A stretch of 5,908 bases of DNA from Candidatus Thorarchaeota archaeon. GTDB lineage: Archaea; Asgardarchaeota; Thorarchaeia; Thorarchaeales; Thorarchaeaceae. The DNA lies in assembly GCA_016840825.1 (NCBI GenBank), contig JAEORN010000280.1, positions 1 to 5,908 on the forward strand, read 5' to 3'. Shown here one piece after another: positions 1-5,853 of this stretch (positions are counted from its first letter, which is position 1; each line of letters starts with the position of its first letter). Both the position numbers and the translations under genes were made by a program. Under the pieces are notes generated by a model. It searched no databases. It had not been told where the DNA came from and saw only the letters and a program-made list of their open reading frames with translations.

Positions 1-506
1 AGATCATGCCAATTGGAGAACAGGGAGAAATAATGATCAATGGCCCACAAAGGATGATGGGATACTGGAACAAACCAGATGCTACAGCAGCTCAAATCAA
101 AGACGGATGGCTATTGACAGGTGACATCGGACGAATGGATGAAGATGGTTACTTCTACATACTTGATAGGAAGAAGGATATGATCAATGTCAGTGGTTTC
201 AAGGTCTACCCCAGAGAAGTTGAAGATGTACTCTTTGAACATGAAGCCATTGAGAATGCAGCTGTGATTGGTATCCCAGATCCGGAAACAAAAGGAAGCG
301 ATATCGTCAAAGCATACGTCGTCTTGAAGGAAGGCTTCAAGGCGAGCGAGGAACTGATTAGCGAAATTCGAGAATTCCTAAGAAAGAATGTTTCGCCCTA
401 CAAGGTTCCTAAGTCAATCGAGTTCAGAAAAGAACTTCCAGAAACCTTGGTGGGCAAGGTGCTCCGAAGAGATTTGAAAGAACAAGAGATGGGTCCAGAA
501 CAATAG
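1..506 (+). CDS. Acyl-CoA synthetase (AMP-forming), C-terminal part, truncated by window start
   Basis: This is the last ~168 codons of an ANL-superfamily acyl-CoA ligase, which activates a carboxylic acid with ATP to an acyl-adenylate and then transfers it to CoA. The frame is open to the window edge; the ATG at base 6 is internal, since the adenylation core (usually 350+ residues) must lie upstream. Counting from that Met, the visible landmarks are GYWNKPDAT (residues 19-27), TGD with the ribose-binding Asp at 40, the hinge DRKKD (54-58), the A8 segment [10 protein letters not shown] (64-73) and the A10 catalytic lysine K151 in GKVLRRDL. All C-domain catalytic elements are intact. The style is FadD-like (medium/long-chain), but substrate cannot be read from this part. 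It converges on the dehydratase-family gene, so the two are not in one operon although they may share a pathway. No U-rich terminator follows the stop. Confidence 0.93.
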   Translation, partial: IMPIGEQGEIMINGPQRMMGYWNKPDATAAQIKDGWLLTGDIGRMDEDGYFYILDRKKDMINVSGFKVYPREVEDVLFEHEAIENAAVIGIPDPETKGSDIVKAYVVLKEGFKASEELISEIREFLRKNVSPYKVPKSIEFRKELPETLVGKVLRRDLKEQEMGPEQ

Positions 507-702
507 ACACGTTATCTGCTCTCCCATGCTGCTTTTCGAGAAAGACCGGCAGCTCAAAGGCAACTATAATGCAGGTAAATCCATCTCATGATATGATTGC
601 GTAGATTGCATTAGAGTATCATCTAAATCGGACTCTGTGCTTTCTCCAGATCTCCAGCTGTCAATGTTTGGGTGTGATTAGAGTTGCAGTCTTGGTATAT
701 GA

Positions 703-2136
703 TTAGGTGTCAGTGATTCCTGCAAGGTATTTTGCAATCTTCTTCCTTAATTCCACATCATAGCCCTTAAGGATAGCAACATCCTCCATCTGTGGACTCC
801 CTCCACCATGAAGTCCAGCTACCGCTGTAACACCTCCAATTGAAGAACATAACATATCGGAGAGAGCTCTATACAGCTTGTATACGTCGTCGGCTGGGAC
901 GTCCTCTTTTCTCTTGATGTATTTCTGAAGGAGTGGCCCAATATTCTCATCATAGAAGTCCTCCTCGAGAGGGAGTGTTGCTGGCAATCCTCCAGCCAAA
1001 TCAGAGAGTATCTCAAGCTCGTGATAGTAGTTCTTCCCAGCATGCTTTCTGCCAACGTTGCAGAAGACAGCGTCCGGAATCATTGTTCCTGAGTCATCTT
1101 TTGTTGCTTTATGAGCTGCGGCAATTCCCGCTGCGTAGACTAGTTCACTTACACTAATCAAATCAGCGAGTTTGGATTGCACGTGTTTCTTGTCCTCTAT
1201 TCCGTTATACTCGCTTACTAGAGCACTAAAGCCTAGCATTATTTCCGAACTTGCGGGCTTGCATCCAGTATAGCTATGTCGATGATATAGCGCAAAGAGT
1301 AGAGCTGTCCATCCTCCAAATGCATGTTCGCCCTTTCGTCCGCTCAAAAACACGCGGTCATTTGGAATGAAGGCATCATCAAAGATGATGAAATTCTCTA
1401 CATCTCCAAATTCACCCATTGGGCATGAGAATTGATCACGTTTGTGACTGGAAGCACGAGTTACAAGTTGCACTCCATCCCAATCGCCAGGAACTGCAAA
1501 TGCAACAGCATATTGGTCTTCATCAGGAGTGAGCATTCGTGTAGGGAGAACGATGATTTCCTCTGCCACAGCTGCAGCTGTTATGTGATTCTTCGCTCCT
1601 CGAACCACGATGCCATCATCGCGGTGTTCTATTACTCGAAGGTACAGATCAGGATCAGCTTGTTCATTGGGTCTAAGAGATCTATTCCCCTTGACGTCTG
1701 TCTGTGCGCAACTTCCAACGATATTGTTCTCTTGCCAATAGTCCAGATATTTCAAGAATCTCTGATTATATGGCTGTCCTGTCATTGCTTCAGCGCGATG
1801 AGTTATGATAGATAATGCATTCATTGCGTCGATGCCCATACATCGGAAGACACATCCACCGGTTTCACGACATATCTTTCTCGTCAACTCCTGTTTCTTT
1901 AGCAGGTCATCAACGCTTTGATGGATATTCGTGAATCGATTGATTGTTCCATATTTCTTTGAATCTACAACGATAAGATCCTTGAACTCAGGATCTTCAA
2001 CTTTATCCAATGTCAATGCCATAATCTTGGCTACTGCCTGTAGGCGTGGGTCATCACGTTTGATCCTTTGACCACCGATTATAACATTAGGTTTCATTTG
2101 ATAGAGTTTCTGTAGAAATTCGTTTCCGGTTTTCAT
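703..2136 (-). CDS. 4-hydroxybutyryl-CoA dehydratase / vinylacetyl-CoA delta-isomerase family flavoprotein
   Basis: HpaB/AbfD-family enzyme of about 477 residues, close to the ~490 of the clostridial enzyme. The family uses FAD plus a [4Fe-4S] cluster to dehydrate 4-hydroxybutyryl-CoA to crotonyl-CoA and to isomerise vinylacetyl-CoA. Numbered from the longest ORF (Met1 at 2214), the cluster ligands are all present: C121 and C125 (GGCVFRCMG), H311 and C318 (HRHSYTGCK). These match C99, C103, H292 and C299 of Clostridium aminobutyricum AbfD as I remember it. R112, T212, E273, Y315 and K319 also appear to match R90, T190, E257, Y296 and K300. The presence of the cluster ligands argues against a plain 4-hydroxyphenylacetate hydroxylase. 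Two positions differ: F123 where I expect Gln101, and A466 where I expect Glu455. I chose the ATG at 2136 because the first 26 residues of the longer reading have no family counterpart and MKTGNEFLQKL fits the usual N-terminus. It is the last gene of the minus-strand cluster. Confidence 0.88.
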   Translation of the reverse strand: MKTGNEFLQKLYQMKPNVIIGGQRIKRDDPRLQAVAKIMALTLDKVEDPEFKDLIVVDSKKYGTINRFTNIHQSVDDLLKKQELTRKICRETGGCVFRCMGIDAMNALSIITHRAEAMTGQPYNQRFLKYLDYWQENNIVGSCAQTDVKGNRSLRPNEQADPDLYLRVIEHRDDGIVVRGAKNHITAAAVAEEIIVLPTRMLTPDEDQYAVAFAVPGDWDGVQLVTRASSHKRDQFSCPMGEFGDVENFIIFDDAFIPNDRVFLSGRKGEHAFGGWTALLFALYHRHSYTGCKPASSEIMLGFSALVSEYNGIEDKKHVQSKLADLISVSELVYAAGIAAAHKATKDDSGTMIPDAVFCNVGRKHAGKNYYHELEILSDLAGGLPATLPLEEDFYDENIGPLLQKYIKRKEDVPADDVYKLYRALSDMLCSSIGGVTAVAGLHGGGSPQMEDVAILKGYDVELRKKIAKYLAGITDT

Positions 2137-2228
2137 CGTAAACCACTGTAATACACAGGAATTTCTGGTACTTAACTTAAACGGAATTCTGACTAAGCGC
2201 AAAAACAATAACATGCCAGGTAAATTGG
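2137..2228 (-). promoter_or_regulatory. Gap upstream of the dehydratase with a weak TATA-like box
   Basis: These 92 bases separate the hydrolase stop from the preferred dehydratase start at 2136. On the minus strand a TTTAAGTTAAG stretch (2181 down to 2171) lies about 41 bases before the ATG. It would place a transcript start near 2150 with a short leader and no Shine-Dalgarno. The box is poor, so the dehydratase could have its own promoter or be read through from the hydrolase gene. The call is tentative. Confidence 0.3.
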
Positions 2229-3032
2229 CTAGATGTTGAAATTCTTCACTTCCTCTAGATGCTTCAACATACTTTGTTTATGCTTACTTCGCAGCAATTC
2301 ATCCTTGATAGTTTCCAAGTTGTGATGAACATGACGATGAAGCGCTGTACTATCTAACAAATCCAGAGCAATTCTCCATTCTTTGAAGCCTCGAAGATAG
2401 TCGATATTCCGTCGAATCAATTCTGTGTTCTTCAAAGGTGGATCATGACCAGCGATAATAAGACTTGCATCAAAATCAAGATAGGATTCCAGAGTCTGTA
2501 TGTATTGATCGAAGTTTGCATGATCCAAGTATGGAATTGGGCTCTCAACATTGTCCGCCACAAATAGAACTCCATCCTTCTCATCATAGCAGGATGAGGC
2601 ATCTAGTTTATGCCCTGGCGTGTAGAAAAACAATACCTCATCATTTTCATATCTGAGAACTTCTTGAAATGTGATGGTTGGCGGCACTATAACGACTTTG
2701 CCTTTCTTCTCACTGGCATGTTTTTTGAGTGCTTCTTCACTCTCGGATACAACTCTCTCCTTGCATAACTCATGCCCGACAATATCAGCATCAACAAAGG
2801 CACAGTTACCCCAATAGTGATCATAGTCCGCATGAGAATTGAAGACCACTATTGGCAGGTTTTCGGTTATTCTTTCTTTGATTTCCTGATGTACATATTT
2901 CATTGAATCTGGGCCAAGAAAGGTATCAAGTACAAATACATGCTCGTTTCCGAAGATGATGTAGACATTAGTCAAATAGGGATCGTCAAAGGTCAGAAGA
3001 GATCCCCTGTTCGCGACTCTTTGAATTTTCAA
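2229..3032 (-). CDS. Metallo-beta-lactamase-fold hydrolase, TTG start
   Basis: Soluble MBL-fold protein of 267 residues. The metal motif is HADYDH (H67, D69, D71, H72), followed by H141 in TPGHKLD, D160 in FVADN and H196 in IAGHD: the full ligand order of the superfamily, except that the second His of the usual HxHxDH is Asp. Such proteins hydrolyse thioesters, lactones or other esters; the substrate cannot be assigned. The start is TTG (residue 1 of MKIQRVANRG). An in-frame TGA lies two codons upstream and the next in-frame ATG is residue 44, past the first core strand, so TTG is nearly forced. An ATG seven bases upstream is out of frame. The C-terminal region is helical and charged, with a His cluster near 231-237. 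It lies 61 bases after the regulator gene and 92 before the dehydratase on the same strand, so co-transcription is plausible. Confidence 0.88.
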   Translation of the reverse strand: MKIQRVANRGSLLTFDDPYLTNVYIIFGNEHVFVLDTFLGPDSMKYVHQEIKERITENLPIVVFNSHADYDHYWGNCAFVDADIVGHELCKERVVSESEEALKKHASEKKGKVVIVPPTITFQEVLRYENDEVLFFYTPGHKLDASSCYDEKDGVLFVADNVESPIPYLDHANFDQYIQTLESYLDFDASLIIAGHDPPLKNTELIRRNIDYLRGFKEWRIALDLLDSTALHRHVHHNLETIKDELLRSKHKQSMLKHLEEVKNFNI

Positions 3033-3093
3033 CTTTCATCAATATATTATTTTTAGACGAGTACATGAATGTGGTGAAAGAAGTAAATTCAGA

Positions 3094-3834
3094 CTATTCA
3101 TCTTTAAACACAAGTGAATAAATCTCATTTAGAATCTGTAAAAATCCATCCTGACCAATGGAATATATCCAAAGCAGCTTGTCGCACATTTCTATGGGTC
3201 TATTTTCCGCAATGTCGTCGATTACTAGGCTCTCAATCATTGGTGCCCATTTCAAACGCATAACTTCTGCATCTATTAGTAGCTCTGCCAGCTCTTTCTT
3301 GTCATCATTGGAAAGGGAGAAATCGAAGAAAGGTATCGCATCCTCCACTTCTTTCTTTATTGCCGAACTATACTTATTCGGATCGTAATGAAGACCATAT
3401 GTGACAAAATTCTCTGCGGTTCTTCTATAGTAGTCTGTTGTGCGCTTGCCTTTTGTGACAACGCCGTGTTTCACAATAAAGCCACCTTTCTCGAGTAATG
3501 GCAGGTGATGATAGATTTGATTCTTCGTCAGAGCTTTGTTAGGACCTTTTTCAGAAAGTCGGATGATTTCAAACACTGACATTACTTGTCGTTTGACTTT
3601 TTGTTGCTTGGTGAGAAGCACTTGAGTATCCTTATCAAAAGATTCCTCAGTGAGTGTATCATCAATACCGTCCCGAAGTATCTGAAGAATGAGCAGTCTT
3701 ATTGGATTGTGTAGAATCTCTACACGTTCTTCTCCACTGACGAAGTCGATTTTTTTCACTGGTTTTTTTCCCTGTTGAGCGAGCTTGATATCCCTGATTG
3801 TATCGGTCTCGATTGGTCTGCTCAATTCTCTCAC
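3094..3834 (-). CDS. Winged-helix transcriptional regulator (ArsR-like), non-ATG start
   Basis: DNA-binding protein of about 246 residues. Numbered from the GTG at 3834, helix 1 is RVEILHNPIRLLILQIL (about 37-53), the recognition region is LTKNQIYHHLPLLEKGGFI (about 102-120), and the wing is KGKRTTDYYRRTAENF (about 128-143). This is the ArsR-like layout 'N-P-x-R ... I-x-x-H-L-x-x-L-x-x-x-G'. A charged insert of some 45 residues separates the two halves, longer than in compact ArsR proteins. The C-terminal ~100 residues are alpha-helical and acidic, and may be a dimerisation or ligand domain. No cysteine metal site is evident. The open frame reaches a TTG at 3885, directly after an in-frame TAG, and its first ATG is residue 101 of that reading. 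I prefer GTG 3834, about 30 bases after a TATATTT box; TTG 3825 after GGTGA is an alternative. It heads the cluster and probably regulates it or itself (inferred from position only). Confidence 0.82.
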   Translation of the reverse strand: MRELSRPIETDTIRDIKLAQQGKKPVKKIDFVSGEERVEILHNPIRLLILQILRDGIDDTLTEESFDKDTQVLLTKQQKVKRQVMSVFEIIRLSEKGPNKALTKNQIYHHLPLLEKGGFIVKHGVVTKGKRTTDYYRRTAENFVTYGLHYDPNKYSSAIKKEVEDAIPFFDFSLSNDDKKELAELLIDAEVMRLKWAPMIESLVIDDIAENRPIEMCDKLLWIYSIGQDGFLQILNEIYSLVFKDE

Positions 3835-3860
3835 CAAGTTTTGATACAAAACTCGTGCGC

Positions 3861-3868
3861 AAATATAA
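3861..3868 (-). promoter_or_regulatory. TATA-like box before the regulator's likely start
   Basis: On the minus strand TTATATTT is centred about 30 bases before the GTG at 3834 and 27 before an adjacent TTG. That is the archaeal spacing for a leaderless or nearly leaderless transcript. It lies inside the longest open reading frame, which argues that the region upstream of 3834 is not translated. A competing box, GTTATAAG (3913 down to 3906), sits about 25 bases before the TTG at 3885 and could serve the longer form. Confidence 0.4.
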
Positions 3869-3918
3869 GAGTTTCTTATTAGCAACTATTTTCTTGAAAT
3901 GGTGTCTTATAACAAACC

Positions 3919-3930
3919 TTTTTAACTAAT
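3919..3930 (+). promoter_or_regulatory. TATA-like box of the response-regulator gene
   Basis: TTTTTAACTAAT, preceded by ACC, resembles an archaeal TATA element. It would start a plus-strand transcript near 3950, leaving a leader of about 40-55 bases. It lies only six bases from the minus-strand GTTATAAG box (3906-3913), so the two divergent genes have closely packed promoters that could influence each other. Confidence 0.45.
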
Positions 3931-3955
3931 GTTAGTCGGAGCCATCATCGCGTAT

Positions 3956-3986
3956 ACATCTGATAGACGGGTTATCTAGCAGATGT
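3956..3986. promoter_or_regulatory. Interrupted inverted repeat in the response-regulator leader
   Basis: Seven-base arms ACATCTG (3956-3962) and CAGATGT (3980-3986) flank 17 bases, and an inner GATA/TATC pair (3962-3965, 3973-3976) extends the symmetry. It lies just downstream of the presumed transcript start and ends before the start codons at 3990 and 4005. It could be an operator or a leader hairpin. Arms this short occur by chance, so the call is weak. Confidence 0.25.
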
Positions 3987-3991
3987 TCGAT

Positions 3992-3996
3992 GGTGA
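3992..3996 (+). promoter_or_regulatory. Ribosome binding site GGTGA deciding the receiver start
   Basis: GGTGA lies eight bases before the ATG at 4005, a good archaeal Shine-Dalgarno spacing. It overlaps the second codon of the alternative ATG at 3990, which has no comparable site. Confidence 0.5.
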
Positions 3997-4004
3997 ATAG
4001 AAGA

Positions 4005-4406
4005 ATGGTATCAGTTCTGCTCGTCGAAGATGATACTTACGTACATGAACTTCTTACTAGAATGCTTACTCTTCGAGGACATAAAGTACTTGCAGATGCA
4101 TTTGATGGGATGGAAGCTGTTGATATTTTTCAGAATTTGGGATACAAACCCGATATCATCTTGATGGATTATCGAATGCCTGACATGAATGGTATAGAGG
4201 CAACCAAGAGAATAATTGAGATTGATCCGTCAGCGAAAATCCTCTTCCTTAGCGCAGACGGAACAGTGAAGGATTCAGCTATTGAATCTGGCGCTTGTGA
4301 TTTTATCAAGAAACCAATAAGCTGCGTGGAGATCGTTGCCTTCATAGAGAAACATGCATCAGAGAGCTTCCAAAACGAGCTAGCATGTTCGTGCAGAACA
4401 CAATGA
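4005..4406 (+). CDS. Stand-alone response-regulator receiver protein
   Basis: Single receiver (CheY-like) domain of 133 residues with no output domain. Counting from the upstream ATG at 3990, the acidic pocket is E13/D14 (LLVEDD), the phospho-acceptor is D60 (ILMDYRMPDMNG), the switch Ser is S88 (LFLSADG) and the conserved Lys is K108 (FIKKPIS). All phosphotransfer residues are intact, so it should accept phosphate from a histidine kinase, none of which is in the window. After the receiver only ~17 residues follow, ending in a CSC tail. I chose the ATG at 4005 because GGTGA (3992-3996) sits eight bases before it and MVSVLLVEDD is a normal receiver N-terminus; the ATG at 3990 adds five residues. 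It diverges from the winged-helix regulator. Its partner and output are unknown, but such proteins usually act by protein-protein contact. Confidence 0.92.
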   Translation: MVSVLLVEDDTYVHELLTRMLTLRGHKVLADAFDGMEAVDIFQNLGYKPDIILMDYRMPDMNGIEATKRIIEIDPSAKILFLSADGTVKDSAIESGACDFIKKPISCVEIVAFIEKHASESFQNELACSCRTQ

Positions 4407-4444
4407 GCTCATATCGCCAGCAATGCCCAAGTGATAACAAATCC

Positions 4445-4762
4445 TCATCTCTTTAAATTGGAGAGCTCAACAGCAGAGCCGTGAGTACAATAATAGTTCC
4501 AACGCATACTCATTGTCTTCGTTATAGAGCATCCAGCACATAGACATTCCTTCTGTTCATGGATTCCTTCTGATTTTCCAAATGTACAATATACAGCATT
4601 GATTTCTCCCGTTTCAGTGTTTGTTGGGCATCTATTACATTGGCAGAGATGAATCACGTTTTGTGCAGCTCTTTTCTGATCTACCTCAGACATGCTTCCC
4701 ATCATCATACTATACTTCTCCTCGAAAGAAGATGTTGGCCATTTTTCATCTGGAGTAACCAT
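4445..4762 (-). CDS. DUF2769-like cysteine-rich small protein
   Basis: 105-residue protein with eight cysteines in two matching sets: C40, C42, C45, C59 and C73, C75, C78, C92. Each set reads CxCxxC-x13-C and the second is shifted by exactly 33 residues. The sequence around them (CNRCPTN..., YCTFGKSEG, CLCAGC, YYCTHGSA) resembles the DUF2769 family, known to me mainly from archaea and of unknown function. The pattern suggests two four-cysteine metal sites, zinc or iron-sulfur; which one cannot be told. The first 36 residues are Met- and charge-rich without a signal peptide, so the protein is probably cytoplasmic. The ATG at 4762 is preceded by AGGTG at a spacing of about eight bases. It converges with the receiver gene, leaving 38 bases between stops, and has no same-strand neighbour within 350 bases. 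Confidence 0.85.
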   Translation of the reverse strand: MVTPDEKWPTSSFEEKYSMMMGSMSEVDQKRAAQNVIHLCQCNRCPTNTETGEINAVYCTFGKSEGIHEQKECLCAGCSITKTMSMRWNYYCTHGSAVELSNLKR

Positions 4763-4819
4763 TCATATCACACCTGCAACTACTAGAGTACCAAAATGGA
4801 AGTGACTTTGAGCTATCAC

Positions 4820-4827
4820 TTATTTTT
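4820..4827 (-). promoter_or_regulatory. Putative A-rich TATA element of the DUF2769-like gene
   Basis: On the minus strand an adenine-rich run ends in AAAAATAA, within a longer A/G tract (4836 down to 4820). It would start transcription near 4797, leaving a leader of about 35 bases that contains the AGGTG ribosome site. Read on the plus strand the same bases are a T-rich tract that could act as an archaeal terminator, but no plus-strand gene ends nearby. Confidence 0.35.
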
Positions 4828-5016
4828 TTCTTTTTTGAAGTAGAACAGAACCAGAATTTTGGGTTAACTTTCTAACCATGCATTTTGAAGACTTTTTTAG
4901 AGTTGGGCGCAATAGCCCAGACATGTCTATCTCTCATTCTATTGGCTCTAGAGAACGCATACTCGCTTTCTGAATCAAACTTACTCGACCTTTCAACTCA
5001 AACGAAAACCCGTCTA

Positions 5017-5037
5017 CATACTCAATAATTGAGTATG
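5017..5037. repeat. Perfect palindrome, 10-base arms around one central base
   Basis: The arms CATACTCAAT and ATTGAGTATG are exact reverse complements around a single A at 5027. A single-base centre forms a poor hairpin without opening several pairs, so a binding site for a symmetric dimeric protein is more natural than a terminator. Its position, about 105 bases beyond the end of the exported-protein gene and 255 bases before the DUF2769-like start, does not identify a target promoter. The TATA-like GTATATAC lies 32 bases away. Confidence 0.6.
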
Positions 5038-5141
5038 AATGAATTTTTGCTTCTTTGAATTCTCCATCCGTATATACACTTAATCACTGTTGATTTTCTC
5101 TCTATCAAGGTCTACCGTGCGACTAGTCTGGAAATCATGCT

Positions 5142-5822
5142 TCATAGTTCTATTAGTGTACCTTGACTTGCTGGAGTGCATTCTAATGTACCACCAATAG
5201 TCACGTTATCCAGTACGACCCAAAAAGTACCTGTCGCAACTTGACAAATCAGATCACCATACACTGTTGAATTTGTGATGTAGATTCCATTGTTGCCAGG
5301 ACAGTTAATTCCATGATGGAAGTTTATGTTTGAAAATGTCGCATTGATAGCAGTCAGGTTCATATTGCCATGACCTGCCAGTGCTTCGATGTCAAGAGTA
5401 TATGCTCGGTTGATAGTAACATTGACGGTTGCTTCCGCGTCACCTTTATTGAGAGCACATACATCACCGGGATTCTCTTTCAGTATCTGAATGGACATAT
5501 ACTCATCATTCACAGTACTGATAACTTGAAGCCCAGTGTTTCTCCCTTTTGCCCCTTCAACAAGGACTGTAAGTTTCCAATTAATATTGATTATGAAACC
5601 TGGGTCATCGACCACGTTGAATGTCACATTGTGAAAACAGACATCATAGTAGATTGAGATGTTTTCCACAGATGGATATGTGACCTCGTTGAGGGTCAGT
5701 GTGTCATCATAGTCAACCAAAGGCGTTTGCGAGAAGTAAACGTACAGCAAACCAATTGTCATGGCTGAAGCCAATAATACGACAAAGAGGACACACATTG
5801 ATCTTCTTCTCATCTTATTCAC
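5142..5822 (-). CDS. Exported, membrane-anchored beta-rich protein with many N-glycosylation sequons
   Basis: 226-residue protein of unknown function. A positively charged start (MNKMRRR) is followed by a hydrophobic segment at about 10-30 (VLFVVLLASAMTIGLLYVYF), a signal anchor or signal peptide placing the rest outside the cell. The remainder is dominated by short beta-prone stretches. Seven N-x-S/T sequons are present, at N54, N65, N134, N155, N160, N184 and N206, with five cysteines beyond the membrane segment (62, 122, 174, 193, 215). The second half (about 130-215), with its G-N-M-N-L-T and D-N-V-T-I-G-G turns, is reminiscent of DUF4097-type adhesin-like beta-solenoids; this is a weak resemblance. 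The first available start is GTG at 5822, with ATG at 5813 three codons later. A TATA-like AATAAATA (5853 down to 5846) is centred about 27 bases before the GTG, and no strong ribosome site is seen. It stands alone, with no same-strand partner in view. Confidence 0.75.
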   Translation of the reverse strand: MNKMRRRSMCVLFVVLLASAMTIGLLYVYFSQTPLVDYDDTLTLNEVTYPSVENISIYYDVCFHNVTFNVVDDPGFIININWKLTVLVEGAKGRNTGLQVISTVNDEYMSIQILKENPGDVCALNKGDAEATVNVTINRAYTLDIEALAGHGNMNLTAINATFSNINFHHGINCPGNNGIYITNSTVYGDLICQVATGTFWVVLDNVTIGGTLECTPASQGTLIEL

Positions 5823-5845
5823 ATTGTTCGCTATTCGTTGATGGG

Positions 5846-5853
5846 TATTTATT
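5846..5853 (-). promoter_or_regulatory. TATA-like box of the exported-protein gene
   Basis: AATAAATA on the minus strand is centred about 27 bases before the GTG at 5822, consistent with a leaderless transcript. A second candidate, CATATACG (5868 down to 5861), would give a start near 5839 and a leader of 17-26 bases. Neither can be preferred from sequence alone. Confidence 0.35.

Larger units (their letters stand above)
4763..5141. other. Gene-free intergenic region, 379 bases
   Basis: No convincing coding frame on either strand. It holds, from left to right: the leader and A-rich promoter of the DUF2769-like gene; two small stem-forming repeats, GGTTA/TAACC (4862-4877) and TGGGC/GCCCA (4904-4919), neither followed by a T-run on either strand; a perfect palindrome at 5017-5037; and GTATATAC (5070-5077), a self-complementary TATA-like element usable in either direction. 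On the minus strand this is also the 3' flank of the exported-protein gene, with no clear terminator. A small untranslated RNA cannot be excluded. Confidence 0.5.

Noticed and set aside
528..553. Possible terminator hairpin after the acyl-CoA synthetase (GCTGCTTT ... AAAG, CAGC)
   Set aside because: The stem is interrupted by a five-base bulge and no T-run follows, so it does not resemble an archaeal or bacterial terminator.
1432..1815. Plus-strand open frame of 127 codons opposite the dehydratase-family gene
   Set aside because: It is antisense to a well-conserved catalytic protein, has no recognisable domain and an implausible Cys/Ser/Ile-rich composition; it is a shadow frame.
703..2214. 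Longer dehydratase reading from the ATG at 2214
   Set aside because: It adds 26 residues without a family counterpart, leaves only 14 bases after the hydrolase stop, and the family N-terminus begins at the ATG at 2136.
4403..4412. Palindrome ATGAGCTCAT over the receiver stop codon
   Set aside because: Ten-base perfect palindromes are common by chance, and no T-run follows to make it a terminator.
4501..4964. Direct repeat AACGCATACTC at 4501-4511 and 4954-4964
   Set aside because: A few shared 11-mers are expected by chance in a window this long; one copy lies inside a coding region.
5014..5067. Minus-strand 17-residue frame starting MENSKKQKF in the intergenic region
   Set aside because: Too short, no ribosome site, and its 3' half is simply the palindrome read through; nothing supports translation.
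5370..5657. Plus-strand open frame of 95 codons opposite the exported-protein gene
   Set aside because: The minus-strand frame has a signal anchor and sequon pattern that make biological sense, while this one shows no domain or start signals.
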